Assembly (NCBI GenBank): GCA_007131065.1
Contig: SLRF01000014.1
Span: forward strand, 1 to 7,516
Length of the DNA: 7,516 bases
Direction of reading: 5' to 3'
Origin: Candidatus Saccharimonadota bacterium
GTDB lineage: Bacteria > Patescibacteriota > Saccharimonadia > QS-5-54-17
Part shown: positions 6,965-7,516 of the stretch, piece after piece
Layout of the letters: every line of letters begins with the position of its first letter
Position numbering within the stretch: the first letter of the stretch is position 1
Program-made: the position numbers and the translations under genes
The notes under the pieces: generated by a model
What the model saw: the letters and a program-made list of their open reading frames with translations, nothing else
The model's database searches: none
Told to the model about the DNA's origin: nothing

Positions 6965-7051
6965 GCCGGAGTGGCGGAATTGGCAGACGCGCTAGGTTTA
7001 GGACCTAGTGTCCTTTTGGACGTGAGAGTTCGAGTCTCTCCTCCGGCACCA
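6965..7051 (+). tRNA. tRNA-Leu(UAG)
   Basis: An 87-base class II tRNA with encoded CCA. The acceptor stem GCCGGAG pairs fully with CTCCGGC, and the discriminator is A. The anticodon stem CTAGG/CCTAG closes the loop TTTAGGA, giving anticodon TAG at 6999-7001, which reads CTN leucine codons, chiefly CTA. A long variable arm GTCC-TTTT-GGAC and the T arm GAGAG-TTCGAGT-CTCTC confirm leucine type. An AGGGC/GCCCT hairpin follows at 7059-7074 but lacks a T-tract. Confidence 0.97.
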
Positions 7052-7088
7052 CTTGTACAGGGCACGTTAGCCCTAAAGTAGGACGTAG

Positions 7089-7117
7089 TTCACTATGGGG
7101 CAGGATGTAGATATAAT
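7089..7117 (+). promoter_or_regulatory. Promoter for tRNA-Leu(CAG)
   Basis: TTCACT (7089-7094, four of six consensus bases) and a perfect TATAAT (7112-7117) are separated by 17 bases. The predicted start near 7124 lies about 32 bases before the tRNA, so the second tRNA-Leu likely has its own promoter. Confidence 0.6.
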
Positions 7118-7155
7118 TTACTTACAGTTACTAGTTGCTTATCACTAGAGAACTT

Positions 7156-7244
7156 GCCGGAGTGGCGGAATTGGCAGACGCGCTAGCTTCAGGGGTTAGT
7201 GATCCTTTGTGATCGTGAGAGTTCGAGTCTCTCCTCCGGCACCA
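7156..7244 (+). tRNA. tRNA-Leu(CAG)
   Basis: An 89-base class II tRNA with encoded CCA, reading CTG. The anticodon stem CTAGC/GTTAG (one G-T pair) closes loop TTCAGGG, giving anticodon CAG at 7190-7192. The variable arm has a GATC/GATC stem. Its first 31 and last 31 bases are identical to those of tRNA-Leu(UAG); only the anticodon and variable arms differ. Confidence 0.97.
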
Positions 7245-7319
7245 TCCAGGCTTCGCCATTTAGGCTACGCCGGATTAATCAAGAAGATGTCGATTTTAAA
7301 CTGAGACGAGAAGCAAGGT

Positions 7320-7344
7320 CCGCCGAAGCTTTATGCGAAGGCGG
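7320..7344 (+). repeat. Hairpin just before the 3' tRNA-Leu fragment
   Basis: CCGCC (7320-7324) pairs with GGCGG (7340-7344). Inside is a symmetric GAA/GAA internal loop and a GC/GC pair around TTTAT. It directly abuts the tRNA-derived 19 bases. No T-tract follows, so a terminator role is uncertain. Confidence 0.5.
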
Positions 7345-7345
7345 A

Positions 7346-7364
7346 AGTCTCTCCTCCGGCACCA
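7346..7364 (+). pseudogene. Detached 3' end of a tRNA-Leu gene (19 bases with CCA)
   Basis: AGTCTCTCCTCCGGCACCA is an exact copy of the last 19 bases of both tRNA-Leu genes (7033-7051 and 7226-7244). It covers the end of the T loop, the 3' T stem, the 3' acceptor strand, discriminator A and CCA. No cognate 5' acceptor strand lies nearby. It is either a recombination remnant or an attachment-site-like repeat; it sits exactly 120 bases after the matching segment of tRNA-Leu(CAG). Confidence 0.72.
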
Positions 7365-7479
7365 TTCGACTCGCTCTGCTCGCTCATGGTATACCAGGTA
7401 AATGAAGTGAGACGGAATATACAGACGAGAACTCGTCAGTCGCGAAGCGACGAGTTCGAAGATTGCATATACATGCAAT
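7365..7479. other. Structured spacer between the tRNA-Leu cluster and the rRNA end
   Basis: No convincing gene is seen. A 7-base direct repeat CTCGCTC occurs at 7370-7376 and 7379-7385, and GGTATACC (7388-7395) is palindromic. GAACTCGTC (7429-7437) pairs with GACGAGTTC (7449-7457), 9 bp. ATTGCAT (7462-7468) pairs with ATGCAAT (7473-7479), 7 bp with an ATAC loop. GGAAT (7414-7418) and ATTCC (7481-7485) could close both hairpins into one branched fold. If the rRNA call is right, this is transcribed from the minus strand as the 23S trailer. No 5S rRNA was recognised in it. Confidence 0.6.
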
Positions 7480-7516
7480 AATTCCTTCCCTTGGGGTCAT
7501 CTGGTACTATTAGATG
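7480..7516 (-). rRNA. Probable 3' end of a 23S rRNA gene, cut by the window edge
   Basis: On the minus strand the edge reads CATCTAATAGTACCAGATG followed by ACCCC. This lines up with the conserved 23S 3' end: E. coli GAGCTAACCGGTACTAATGAACC and the common Gram-positive loop AATACTAATA inside a GACC/GGTC stem. Here CATCT/AGATG is the stem and AATAGTACC the loop. By analogy about 15 more bases would follow, placing the 3' end near 7480. The alignment was made by eye from memory over fewer than 40 bases, so it is only probable. Confidence 0.5.

Noticed and set aside
7245..7275. Small repeat pair GGCTTCGCC (7249-7257) and GGCTACGCC (7263-7271) as the start of an array
   Set aside because: Only two imperfect 9-base units with a 5-base gap are present; there is no regular spacing or third copy, so no CRISPR or tandem array.
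6860..7364. Split tRNA made from two separate half-genes joined in trans, as in some archaea
   Set aside because: The left fragment stops after the D arm and the right one begins in the T loop, so neither carries an anticodon arm, and two intact tRNA-Leu genes are present.
7199..7405. Plus-strand reading frame of 68 codons
   Set aside because: It starts inside tRNA-Leu(CAG) and reads through the tRNA 3' repeats, so its repeated SLSSGTI peptide is translated tRNA sequence.
7391..7440. 5S rRNA, because GAAGTGAGAC at 7404-7413 resembles a 5S segment
   Set aside because: The match is on the strand opposite to the likely rRNA operon, and the other conserved 5S parts are not present around it.
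7296..7478. Short minus-strand reading frame of 60 codons
   Set aside because: It runs through the 3' tRNA fragment and the hairpins, has no recognisable motif and is very rich in Arg and Leu; it is best seen as chance.

Overview
The window reads as an ordinary housekeeping segment of a small-genome bacterium. It most likely comes from the Patescibacteria/CPR, with Candidatus Saccharibacteria (TM7) as the best guess. The grounds are gene content (a class A penicillin-binding protein with a Lys/Ser-rich tail beside tyrS-recG, then a cytosolic zinc-phospholipase-like protein of a type I recall from Saccharibacteria), compact spacing, weak or absent Shine-Dalgarno sequences, and extended -10 promoters. 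The genetic code looks standard: the four complete genes end in TAA (tyrS, PLC-like) or TAG (recG, rsmD), and no in-frame TGA was met. The lineage call is inference, since no database was searched.

Layout. Bases 1-2047, minus strand: a bifunctional peptidoglycan synthase (PBP1a-like) whose C-terminus runs off the left edge. Bases 2048-2160: a short divergent promoter region. Bases 2161-5339, plus strand: tyrS then recG with a 2-base gap, an apparent operon; the tyrS start sits almost at its predicted transcription start, so the message may be leaderless. Bases 5340-5453: a gap with a possible extended -10. Bases 5454-6784: the PLC-like protein and rsmD, overlapping by one base (TAATG). A rho-independent terminator follows rsmD.

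Bases 6860-7364 hold a tRNA-Leu cluster: two intact genes, Leu(UAG) and Leu(CAG), flanked on the left by a 5' tRNA-Leu fragment split by a 63-base self-complementary insertion and on the right by a 19-base 3' tRNA-Leu fragment. From about 7365 to 7485 is a structured spacer with several hairpins. The last ~37 bases look like the 3' end of a 23S rRNA gene on the minus strand, converging on the tRNAs.

The protein genes do core jobs: cell-wall synthesis, tyrosine charging, replication-fork repair and 16S rRNA methylation. The unusual part is the tRNA-Leu neighbourhood, where broken tRNA pieces, foldable inserts and a possible rRNA operon end lie together. I see no CRISPR array, transposase, phage gene or defence system.
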